This document shows, piece by piece, positions 30,947-37,395 of a DNA stretch of 51,264 nucleotides; position 1 is the first letter of the stretch, and each line of letters opens with the position of its first letter. This DNA comes from a virus. The notes below the pieces were generated by a model. That model had not been told where the DNA came from, ran no database searches, and saw only the letters and a program-made list of their open reading frames with translations. The DNA lies in the IMG/VR virus record IMGVR_UViG_3300030099_006345, positions 33,143-84,406 of that record. One strand, 5' to 3'. The position numbers and the translations under genes were made by a program.

Positions 30947-30972
30947 TGTTATTCCTTTGTTATTAATAAAAT

Positions 30973-31083
30973 GGGAGTCTTTGTGGCTGTAGGTTGACTC
31001 CCTGATACCTATGATATTAGCCATTGCCCGGCTTAAACAAATCCTAAGATTGCGACCAACACTTGAGGTCTGCGATGTTTAAG
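30973..31083 (-). promoter_or_regulatory. Structured 5' leader of uvsX
   Basis: About 185 bases without a gene separate uvsX from the upstream terminator. They hold GGGAGTC/GACTCCC (30973-30979 with 30996-31002, perfect 7 bp) and CTTAAAC/GTTTAAG (31032-31038 with 31077-31083, 7 bp). The second encloses an inner stem around GACC/GGTC. The two hairpins are consistent with a regulatory mRNA leader, perhaps autoregulation. I see no clear -35/-10 pair. Confidence 0.5.
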
Positions 31084-31122
31084 TTCCATAAACAAAATTG
31101 TATATGTTGGACAACTTTTATG

Positions 31123-31149
31123 TAAAATTACCCCCTTAACGGAGAGGGC
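31123..31149 (-). terminator. Rho-independent terminator of the GHKL ATPase gene
   Basis: Minus strand GCCCTC, loop TCCGTTAA, GGGGGT, then AATTTTAC. It has the same loop as the gp32 terminator. Confidence 0.7.
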
Positions 31150-31160
31150 AACCGTTTTGT

Positions 31161-32723
31161 TTAATTAAAGTGCTTATAGATTTCGTTCGTTTTGACTGAT
31201 GTTTTATCAGCAAATGACTCAATTGTAGATTCCTCAGATGTTTCGTAATAAGAATATCGCATAATACATTCAGCTGCCCATAATGTTTTGAGAGCCTTTT
31301 TTGTTTCTTTGTTCCCATTGATAAAAACATCTCTAACAAAATCTGATCCTGCATTTATTATTACGGTCATTTTGTTTTCTTCAATATCGTACCAATGTGT
31401 ATTTGGGCATTTTTTGTGATTTTCTATTTTAAATTGAGGAACAACTCTGTTTTTAGTCTTTGAGCTTCTTGTAATACCGGTACCTTTCGGTTCAATCGTG
31501 CCCTTTTTGCTTTCATCATCAGGTAACTTTCTTCTAGTAATCTTGTCATCAACACCATTGGCGTTTGCAACTCTTGGCAAGTCTAGTGAACCAGCATTTG
31601 ATTCTAAATCTTTTGAAAACTTTTCTAATTCAAGACTGACTTTATTTGATTGATCAGATTTGACTACTTTGTATTTATTTTCTAGTTGTAATCTAAAAGG
31701 TTTGACTACTTTTTCATATATTAGATTAGCCAGTGATTCTTGCAAACAAACTTTATTTTTTGTAGCCGTCAGGTTGAAGTCACCATCAGAATCCTCTGTG
31801 AAATTTATCTCAACTCTTCCAGCGTTTTGGAGTGGATTACTTTTCCACAAACCTTTAACATCATTGGATTGTATTATTTCTCTAGAGTTCCTAACAAAAT
31901 AGACACCTTGATTTTGGTAGCTTTGGATTTTTTTGCTATCTGGTATTACATCAAAATTTAAACCAACAGTTCTTACTATTATTTGTTTTCCGTTGAAATT
32001 TAGTGTTGTTGTGTTTTCAGGGACACTGTGGTAGTCTTTTTCACCTCTAAATAAAGGATCGAATGGTTTAAGTTTTGTTATTTTATCTCCTTTTATCCAG
32101 AATTTTCTATTTTTTTTCATTCTAGCTCTAAACTTTTGTCCTAATTCTTTTATTAGTTCATTTTCTAAAGTTTTTAGTCTTTTTGTTGGGTCAATTGCTG
32201 ACTCGTTTAGATTATTGATTATTATCACAGTACCTTGTTCTGAATTATCTGTGCATTGGTTGAAAAAATCTATTTCTGGTTGATCGGAATCTTGAATACA
32301 TACACTGTTAGACAAATTAGAGTTGTTAGAGGTCAAATCTTGATATGCTGTCAAGTAACTTCCGTCTTTCTGTTTTGTAATGGTTCTTTTGGATTTTCCA
32401 AGTGTAAAAGAACCAATTGTTCCACCAACACCAAATTTTCCTAAATCACCTTTGCTATGCATCGTTTCCGTTACAAACCGAAATGATTCAACTAAAGTAG
32501 CAGCATCCATTCCTATGCCGTCATCATATATGATGAGTCTATCGATTTTAGACAATGTGCCTTTTATGATTAATCCAATGTTTTTAGCTTCTGCATCATC
32601 TGAATTGTCCCATAGATCAGCAATTGCTCCAACAGTATCATGCCCTAAAGCTGGTAAGACTGTTGTGTAAAGTTTCGAAATACTTGGATTTATCGAGTGA
32701 TATTTTTCTTTTGTTATTTGCAT
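31161..32723 (-). CDS. GHKL (HSP90/MORC-like) ATPase, unknown role
   Basis: 520 aa. The N-terminal Bergerat fold shows the N-box GAIADLWDNSDDAEAK (cf. ELIDNSIDA), IIYDDGIGMD, then GDLGKFGVGGTIGSFTLGKS (G2 lid). The transducer-like middle (about 200-340) includes FNGKQIIVRTVGLNFD and VYFVRNSREII. The C-terminal region is basic with a separate domain (WYDIEENKMTVIINAGSDFV). This layout is closest to MORC/HATPase_c_3 proteins rather than gyrase or MutL. In bacteria such ATPases occur in defence systems. Here it may act in DNA remodelling or host takeover; that is inference. It lies between gp32 and uvsX with AAAAGGAG before the ATG. Confidence 0.78.
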   Translation of the reverse strand: MQITKEKYHSINPSISKLYTTVLPALGHDTVGAIADLWDNSDDAEAKNIGLIIKGTLSKIDRLIIYDDGIGMDAATLVESFRFVTETMHSKGDLGKFGVGGTIGSFTLGKSKRTITKQKDGSYLTAYQDLTSNNSNLSNSVCIQDSDQPEIDFFNQCTDNSEQGTVIIINNLNESAIDPTKRLKTLENELIKELGQKFRARMKKNRKFWIKGDKITKLKPFDPLFRGEKDYHSVPENTTTLNFNGKQIIVRTVGLNFDVIPDSKKIQSYQNQGVYFVRNSREIIQSNDVKGLWKSNPLQNAGRVEINFTEDSDGDFNLTATKNKVCLQESLANLIYEKVVKPFRLQLENKYKVVKSDQSNKVSLELEKFSKDLESNAGSLDLPRVANANGVDDKITRRKLPDDESKKGTIEPKGTGITRSSKTKNRVVPQFKIENHKKCPNTHWYDIEENKMTVIINAGSDFVRDVFINGNKETKKALKTLWAAECIMRYSYYETSEESTIESFADKTSVKTNEIYKHFN

Positions 32724-32780
32724 TTTTTACTCCTTTTAGTTTGATGCCCGGTGTTCTACCGGACAGTTATGAAATAATTT

Positions 32781-32808
32781 AAAAAAATGCCCCCTTAACG
32801 GAGGAGGC
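32781..32808 (-). terminator. Rho-independent terminator of gene 32
   Basis: Minus strand GCCTCC, loop TCCGTTAA, GGGGGC, then ATTTTTTT. Six pairs (one G:U) and a T-run. Loop shared with the terminator at 31123. Confidence 0.82.
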
Positions 32809-32822
32809 AACCGAGTCCTTTT

Positions 32823-33578
32823 TTAGCCTATTAATTTATCAAAGGCTTCGTCAACTGCGTCTTTAGCTCCGTACTTTACGGTTTCAGAGGATGATCCTTC
32901 CGATCCATCAGCACTTAAGAATTCGTTTAACAATGCTTGTACATCAGCAGTTGTTTTTCTCTCAAACTGAGCTCCTATATCAGGAACTGAGTCTAATAAA
33001 GCGTCACAGTCAGTAACATCATCATCACACAGGACAGAGGGACGACGACGAGGCTTAAGAGTCGTTTTAGGGAAAGAACCGGGAGTTCCGGGAATATCGT
33101 AATTTAATACGACATCAGTACCAGACTCTGGATCTGTAATATCACCATAATCAGGATCAAGGACGTATCCTAAAAGCGTTTCATAAGCCATTTTGCCGTA
33201 AGACCAGACTTTTACACCTTCGGTCTCTTTTCCACGAACTAAAATTGGAGAGAAATAACGCTTGCGAACAAAAAGCTTTTTTGCTTCTTTTTTAGCAAGA
33301 TCATCGTTATTGTCCACGCCTTCTTTCCATAATTTGGAAGCGAAGTCACAAATTGGACATTCTTCATTAAAGTTACGCTTCGGGCACATAATACCCGGAT
33401 TTTTACCTACGTTATAATGAAAGTGGAATTCCTTAAACGGATCGCCATCTTTTGTTGGTAAAATACGGATTGTTTGGTCACCTTGTTCAGGTCTCCATTT
33501 GGTGTCTTTTTTATTAGCATTAGCACCATTCTTGCTTGCATTGAGTTTCCTTCTCATTGCTTCTAAATCTATAGCCAT
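32823..33578 (-). CDS. 32: Single-stranded DNA-binding protein (gp32-like)
   Basis: 251 aa from the ATG at 33578 (AAAAGGAG upstream). It has a basic N-terminal B-region (MAIDLEAMRRKLNASK), an OB-fold core with a zinc-type motif (FHFHYNVGKNPGIMCPKRNF, then ECPICDFASKLW), KLFVRKRYFSPILVRG, and an acidic C-terminal tail ending KYGAKDAVDEAFDKLIG. The order matches T4 gp32. It coats ssDNA and interacts with UvsX and polymerase. The leader has a hairpin and a T4-late-like promoter; the gene ends at a terminator. Confidence 0.92.
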   Translation of the reverse strand: MAIDLEAMRRKLNASKNGANANKKDTKWRPEQGDQTIRILPTKDGDPFKEFHFHYNVGKNPGIMCPKRNFNEECPICDFASKLWKEGVDNNDDLAKKEAKKLFVRKRYFSPILVRGKETEGVKVWSYGKMAYETLLGYVLDPDYGDITDPESGTDVVLNYDIPGTPGSFPKTTLKPRRRPSVLCDDDVTDCDALLDSVPDIGAQFERKTTADVQALLNEFLSADGSEGSSSETVKYGAKDAVDEAFDKLIG

Positions 33579-33622
33579 AATTATACTCCTTTTGTTATTA
33601 TTGACTTTACTGTCTAAGGCAA

Positions 33623-33637
33623 GAGCACTATGTGCTC
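33623..33637 (-). promoter_or_regulatory. Hairpin in the gene 32 leader
   Basis: Minus strand GAGCAC, loop ATA, GTGCTC, a perfect 6-bp stem about 45 bases before the start codon. T4 gene 32 is autoregulated through leader structure, so a translational operator is plausible. Confidence 0.45.
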
Positions 33638-33652
33638 CAACCAAAACGCTCC

Positions 33653-33660
33653 TATTTATA
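33653..33660 (-). promoter_or_regulatory. T4-type late promoter box for gene 32
   Basis: Minus strand TATAAATA (33660-33653), the T4 late -10 consensus, with no -35. The predicted start is some 65-70 bases before the ATG. Confidence 0.5.
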
Positions 33661-33745
33661 CCCTAATAAGGAGATAAAGGGTCGAGTTTTTTAACAAGTG
33701 TTGGTTATCTCGACGAACAACTGGAAGCCTGTTCCTAATAAGGCT

Positions 33746-34012
33746 CTATCCGTTGATAGAGACTTCTTGTCTTTGGTATGTAGGTTGATCTACTACATTG
33801 TTATGATTAAAAACTCTCCAACCATTTTGGTCAAGATCAAAAACTACCTCATGTTTGGTATCAAGATATCTTGGTTTAATTCCAGATCCTCGAAGTGCTT
33901 GAGGCACAGCTGTTTCTTTAATGAAACGCATTTGACGTGTTGATCCGTCTTTTTTGGTAAAGCTTCCGTTATAAACGTTAGCGTTGAATGTGAAAGTGTT
34001 AATTGTAGACAT
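33746..34012 (-). CDS. WYL_2/DUF2693-like small SH3-type protein
   Basis: 88 aa. NVYNGSFTKKDGSTRQMRFI, then a linker and EVVFDLDQNGWRVFNHNNVV. The KKDG(S/T)xR and VxFDLxxxGWRxF pattern matches the small phage/Bacteroidetes WYL_2 (DUF2693) family as I recall it, thought to be a Sm-like barrel. AAGGAGGAAAT precedes the ATG. Promoter at 34095-34123; a tiny unconfirmed ORF lies in the leader. Confidence 0.65.
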   Translation of the reverse strand: MSTINTFTFNANVYNGSFTKKDGSTRQMRFIKETAVPQALRGSGIKPRYLDTKHEVVFDLDQNGWRVFNHNNVVDQPTYQRQEVSING

Positions 34013-34094
34013 ATTTCCTCCTTATAATGTTAATGTCAATTAATTGTTGAGGTTTACATTTCGGTTGACTCCTCCAAACAACCATCGTGTTTAT

Positions 34095-34123
34095 ATTATA
34101 ACATATTCTTAACTTTTTGTCAA
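34095..34123 (-). promoter_or_regulatory. Sigma-70 promoter for the WYL_2-like gene
   Basis: Minus strand TTGACA (34123-34118), 17-base spacer, TATAAT (34100-34095) with TG extension. Confidence 0.85.
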
Positions 34124-34202
34124 GTAAATTTATTTATTTTTTTTGTTTTTTTCCGGCGATGTAAGAGCAAGCTTAATAAAGCTTTTTGTTTTAAGTGTTT
34201 AT
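34124..34202 (-). ncRNA. Possible small RNA between tandem promoters
   Basis: No ORF. A full promoter (34203-34231) fires into this 79-base stretch, which then meets the next promoter. The minus-strand RNA would contain AAGCTT, loop TATT, AAGCTT, a short unpaired part with CGCCGG and long A-rich runs. No strong terminator was seen, so it may equally be a long leader of the WYL_2-like gene. Confidence 0.3.
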
Positions 34203-34231
34203 ATTATAACACATTATTTAAATGTTGTCAA
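34203..34231 (-). promoter_or_regulatory. Second upstream sigma-70 promoter
   Basis: Minus strand TTGACA (34231-34226), 17-base spacer, TATAAT (34208-34203) with TG extension. Confidence 0.82.
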
Positions 34232-34240
34232 GTATTTTTT

Positions 34241-34669
34241 TTATTTTTTTTTCGAGTGTCTGTTTGGAACGTCGTGTTTTGGAAACAAATCGGGTTTGTA
34301 TTTCTTAACACTGAAAGACTTGGTTGGGATCTTTGAATAATTTGATATATGATAAAAATAAACTTTTTCGTCTCTAAGATCAACACCTGCTAACCAGTCA
34401 ATGCCGTGTTCTGCATAATCAATAGAATTTCTTGTCTTTCCATTATGACTAACTCTTTCACCAGAGCGGTCAATAATTTTTGAAATAGAGTTTCCAGACA
34501 TCGTTTTGACCTGAATTCTTTCAAACTTGCCGTTTCCTCGATCAACCACCAAGTCAGCAACTGAATCTCTAGAAATTGGTGTTGATGCTATCCAGCCCAA
34601 CTTAATAATTTCATATTGTACTCTTGCTTGACTTAGGTCGCCAGATTGATTTGATAAATCTCTATACAT
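34241..34669 (-). CDS. PD-(D/E)XK endonuclease-like protein
   Basis: 142 aa from the ATG at 34669 (AGGTGGTGAT upstream). GDLSQARVQYEIIKLGWIAS, then DSVADLVVDRGNGKFERIQVKT. The Glu-helix, ADLVVD Asp and IQVK catalytic strand are the PDDEXK_5 type known from group I intron-associated and Holliday-junction-like nucleases. The C-terminal part (GIDWLAGVDLRDEKVYFYHI) also fits. No intron is visible around it. It ends just before the promoter at 34203-34231. Confidence 0.78.
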   Translation of the reverse strand: MYRDLSNQSGDLSQARVQYEIIKLGWIASTPISRDSVADLVVDRGNGKFERIQVKTMSGNSISKIIDRSGERVSHNGKTRNSIDYAEHGIDWLAGVDLRDEKVYFYHISNYSKIPTKSFSVKKYKPDLFPKHDVPNRHSKKK

Positions 34670-34670
34670 A

Positions 34671-35177
34671 TCACCACCTATACAGCAATGCTGCATTGGG
34701 AATTGGTGTTATACCAAATCCTTCTGAACTTGTTCTTATTCCAAATGGTAATTCAAATCTGAGGACCATGTTGTCCCAAAACATATATTGCATACCAACA
34801 CCCGGCCCAGTGATAACACCCCAGCCTTCGTCAATTACTTCTGTGCATATGTTTTCTCCGTTCTCAGGGTTTTCCAAGTCCTCAACCCATCGACAGTCTT
34901 CATCAATGTCTTTCCATATACCTGCACCGACGCCGACAGAGCCATAAAGACCGACTTTGCCATTTTCATGAAAGTTCTTTTTTAGGTTTATTCCTCCAAA
35001 GATCCTTCCACCTTCTTCTTCATCCCAAATTGGAAGTGTGGTAATTTGTATTCCCCATTCTTCCGTATCGTATGAGTAAGATAACCCTGCTCCATAAGTT
35101 CCTCCAGCAGCGAATCCCAATGAATTGGTTGCAGCCTCAGATGTGCTTAAGAACAAGGAAGTTAATAATGTAATCAT
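34671..35177 (-). CDS. Secreted outer-membrane beta-barrel-like protein
   Basis: 168 aa. Signal peptide MITLLTSLFLSTSEA, then alternating-strand sequence with glycine and aromatic residues (LGFAAGGTYGAGLSYSYDTE, GLYGSVGVGAGIWKDI, GVGMQYMFWDNMVLRFELPF) ending in a barrel-type YRW. Two cysteines lie in an acidic loop. It resembles an 8-strand OmpA/OmpW-size barrel. Phage-encoded outer membrane proteins may mask receptors. Promoter at 35200-35228; AAGGAG before the ATG. Confidence 0.68.
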   Translation of the reverse strand: MITLLTSLFLSTSEAATNSLGFAAGGTYGAGLSYSYDTEEWGIQITTLPIWDEEEGGRIFGGINLKKNFHENGKVGLYGSVGVGAGIWKDIDEDCRWVEDLENPENGENICTEVIDEGWGVITGPGVGMQYMFWDNMVLRFELPFGIRTSSEGFGITPIPNAALLYRW

Positions 35178-35199
35178 TTTTTCTCCTTGATTGTTTTAT

Positions 35200-35228
35200 A
35201 TTATAACATACTTCTAAAAGTTTGTCAA
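35200..35228 (-). promoter_or_regulatory. Sigma-70 promoter for the barrel and nuclease genes
   Basis: Minus strand TTGACA (35228-35223), 17-base spacer, TATAAT (35205-35200) with TG extension. Confidence 0.84.
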
Positions 35229-35235
35229 ATTTTTT

Positions 35236-36336
35236 TTAAAAAATGTCAATATCTAAAAATTCCCCAATTAAAATTTTGTCATCGGTTTCTGTTTTTGTTT
35301 GAGGAAGCCAATAAACTTTGTCTACGGTTGGAAATATTTTTTCATTCCAATCGGCAAGCTCTTGTTTCATAGTTTTTCTTTTTTCATCAATTTTAGTAGA
35401 GTTGCTGCCATTAATTGATTGTATCACTATTACAAGATCAATCTTCTCTTTCATTTTCTTTCTACAGATATTAACTAATAAAGCACTTGAGTTATACGCA
35501 TTACCTTGAGTGCTAAAATAAAGACATATTGATTTTCCATTGACTTTTAATATTTTACCAGAAGCATGAGAGTCATCGAAAAGTATTTTTCCATTAGTTT
35601 GTGTTATACCTTCTTTATTGTGAGCTATAAAATACTTTAGTTGATCAATCTTGTGCCAATTCTTAAAACTAGCTACCGAGTTTGGATCTGTTTTTGTATA
35701 TTCATTCCAAAGTCCCTTAAACTTTCTTCCACCCCATGCAGGGCACTTAGACTTCATCCATTTTTTTGCTTTTTCGTATTGTTCAATATCATCGCAATTT
35801 TTGAAGAGCTTAGAAGGAGTATCAAGACCTCCAACTTTGATGAATTTTGCTAACATACTTTTCATATCAGAATCGGATGCTGGGGTATTCGGAATCTTGT
35901 TACCATTCTCCATCATTTGAATTTCAATTTCGTCAGCCTCACTGCCATTGAAAATCCAAGCCCATAAACACCACTCCAAGGAACCAGCCACTTGATGTTG
36001 AAGTTTTTTTGCATGCTCCATGGCCCACTTCCTAGTATAACCATAAGAAAGAGCAAATTCTCCATTATAACTATCCCATTTAACACAAATAGGTTCAAGT
36101 TGACCATCTGGGTTTGTTATAAGATCTTCATAAATCTTCTTATAAGTAGCAGGTGTTCCGTTTATCCTTGCAGGATTGTGCAAAGCCGGATTTATCTCAT
36201 CCAAAGGTATAGCAAAACACGTCTTTTTCTTTTTAGTTACTGGGCAATACATCACTCGTTGTTTGTACCTTGATAAATCTAAGGGATGCGATGTCCTTCT
36301 TTTTTTTGATTTTAATTGTATAATATTATTTTTCAT
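35236..36336 (-). CDS. ParB-like domain protein, unknown role
   Basis: 366 aa. After a basic arm, IPLDEINPALHNPARINGTP and the segment GQLEPICVKW, then EFALSYGYTRKWAMEHAKK, match the ParB N-terminal pattern (I.xx.I.P.xxNpR ... pi.V ... G.xR..A). The middle is helical (about 150-230). The C-terminal third (GKSICLYFSTQGNAYNSSAL, then KIDLVIVIQSINGSN) may be a separate catalytic domain that I do not recognise. GGAGG precedes the ATG. Its promoter (36459-36487) lies inside a decayed gene fragment. Confidence 0.55.
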   Translation of the reverse strand: MKNNIIQLKSKKRRTSHPLDLSRYKQRVMYCPVTKKKKTCFAIPLDEINPALHNPARINGTPATYKKIYEDLITNPDGQLEPICVKWDSYNGEFALSYGYTRKWAMEHAKKLQHQVAGSLEWCLWAWIFNGSEADEIEIQMMENGNKIPNTPASDSDMKSMLAKFIKVGGLDTPSKLFKNCDDIEQYEKAKKWMKSKCPAWGGRKFKGLWNEYTKTDPNSVASFKNWHKIDQLKYFIAHNKEGITQTNGKILFDDSHASGKILKVNGKSICLYFSTQGNAYNSSALLVNICRKKMKEKIDLVIVIQSINGSNSTKIDEKRKTMKQELADWNEKIFPTVDKVYWLPQTKTETDDKILIGEFLDIDIF

Positions 36337-36362
36337 TTATCCTCCAATAGTAATTTAATATT

Positions 36363-36488
36363 TTAATTGTTTTGTTTTTCTTCTTTTGTTTCTAAGTAAG
36401 TTCTTATATTTTTCAAAAGATGTTTGTCATTTTCTTTTTTGTAAGAACTTATACTATAGTAATAACACGATTCTGTAATGTTGTCAAG
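36363..36488 (-). pseudogene. Decayed 3' fragment of a paralog of the 37396-38211 gene
   Basis: Read on the minus strand, 41 codons up to a TAA give LDNITESCYYYSISS, a 12-residue stretch, then IRT. The intact gene at 37396 has LDNVTETCYYYSISS, 12 residues, IRT. About 40 of the first 44 bases are identical, with conservative changes (I/V, S/T). There is no start codon or upstream coding part, so it is a remnant, now serving as promoter and leader for the ParB-like gene. Confidence 0.75.
36459..36487 (-). promoter_or_regulatory. Promoter for the ParB-like gene
   Basis: Minus strand TTGACA (36487-36482), 17-base spacer, TATTAC (36464-36459); a TATAGT follows 2 bases on. Weaker -10 than elsewhere. 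Confidence 0.5.
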
Positions 36489-36506
36489 TAAATTTATTTA
36501 TTTTTT

Positions 36507-36950
36507 TTATAATCTTATTACTCTTGGCTCCCACCGGACACCAAATGTAACAAGGTGTGCATTATCCATTAAAGGACCGCTGTGCAAGCTTACCTCATAA
36601 GACATTATAATTGATCTTTTCTCACCTATAATCTCCAATTGAGGACCAATAGTTGCAGGCCAAAGTCTAAAAGCCAAGGACAATCTAGTTTTATCATAAT
36701 TCAAGCCAGCACAGGCTTTTATTGTTACAATTGTCGGTAGAGCTATCCCAAACTGACTTTCGAAAAACAATCTGTCATTTGTATGAACAGTAGATCTAAG
36801 ATAAGATGTTCCCGGAAAGATATCATGATATCCAAATGGATCTAAGCCAGATACACCAGCATTAAATTCTCTATATTGATGAGTCTCAGCTGTTGCTGGA
36901 TTGGAAAATCCCAATATAAAGCCAGCGATTAAAGGTATAAGTTTTTTCAT
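36507..36950 (-). CDS. Secreted barrel-like protein, paralog 2
   Basis: 147 aa from the ATG at 36950 (AGGAGAAAAAA; ATGA overlap). Signal peptide MKKLIPLIAGFILGFSNPAT with an AETH cleavage area, then strand-rich sequence: REFNAGVSGLDPFG, LFFESQFGIALPTIVTIKA, LWPATIGPQLEIIGE, HLVTFGVRWEP. It clearly parallels the upstream gene (IGPQL, TFG/LGxxWE, REMNVG/REFNAG). It is probably an outer membrane or periplasmic barrel. Confidence 0.65.
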   Translation of the reverse strand: MKKLIPLIAGFILGFSNPATAETHQYREFNAGVSGLDPFGYHDIFPGTSYLRSTVHTNDRLFFESQFGIALPTIVTIKACAGLNYDKTRLSLAFRLWPATIGPQLEIIGEKRSIIMSYEVSLHSGPLMDNAHLVTFGVRWEPRVIRL

Positions 36951-37378
36951 TTTTTTCTCCTGTTGTTTTTTTCCCACTGAATTCCTAAAGTTGCAATGTT
37001 ATCGTTCAAAGTATACCATCTTTCATATGAAAACATTAGATTAAAAGGTCCAGTTTTAAATTTCAATTGAGGTCCAATTGTTAATGGAAAGATTCTAACT
37101 GCTATTGATGGTTGCATAACAACTGTTGTTGGTCCAATAGACAGTTTTGCTGTTATTAAGGAACGATATGCAATTCCATAGTAATATTCTATAGTCATCC
37201 TTCCATTATCAAATGTTTTCCCTTTAGAAAAAGAAGCTCCGTATTCTTCGCCTCCAAGACAAACAATCGGCATTGCTACTCCGCACTTGCCGACATTCAT
37301 CTCTCTAAATTCTGTTTTTTCAAATTCTTGTGCTTTTGCGTTTTTTAAAGACAAAAGGATAAATAGTAATTTAATCAA
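36947..37378 (-). CDS. Secreted barrel-like protein, paralog 1
   Basis: 143 aa from a TTG at 37378, chosen because GGGAGG lies 4 bases upstream and no ATG gives a signal sequence. Signal peptide MIKLLFILLSLKNAKA before QEF. Mature part: FREMNVGKCGVAMPIVCLGG (two Cys), MTIEYYYGIAYRSLITAKLS, RIFPLTIGPQLKFKTG, and IATLGIQWE. It is a tandem paralog of the following gene. Same layout as small outer-membrane barrels. Confidence 0.62.
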   Translation of the reverse strand: MIKLLFILLSLKNAKAQEFEKTEFREMNVGKCGVAMPIVCLGGEEYGASFSKGKTFDNGRMTIEYYYGIAYRSLITAKLSIGPTTVVMQPSIAVRIFPLTIGPQLKFKTGPFNLMFSYERWYTLNDNIATLGIQWEKNNRRKK

Positions 37379-37395
37379 GCAACCTCCCAAATTAT

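Noticed and set aside
30947-31024. N-terminal extension of uvsX by 26 codons to an ATG at 31024
   Set aside because: The extension has no ribosome site and falls over a perfect hairpin; the ATG at 30946 has a good site and gives the normal start of the family.
34013-34094. 28-codon ORF in the leader of the WYL_2-like gene
   Set aside because: No ribosome site and it runs across the Shine-Dalgarno and start of the next gene; possible leader peptide but not supported.
34241-34669. Possible group I intron around the PD-(D/E)XK gene
   Set aside because: Neighbouring genes are intact and no split gene or intron core is visible.
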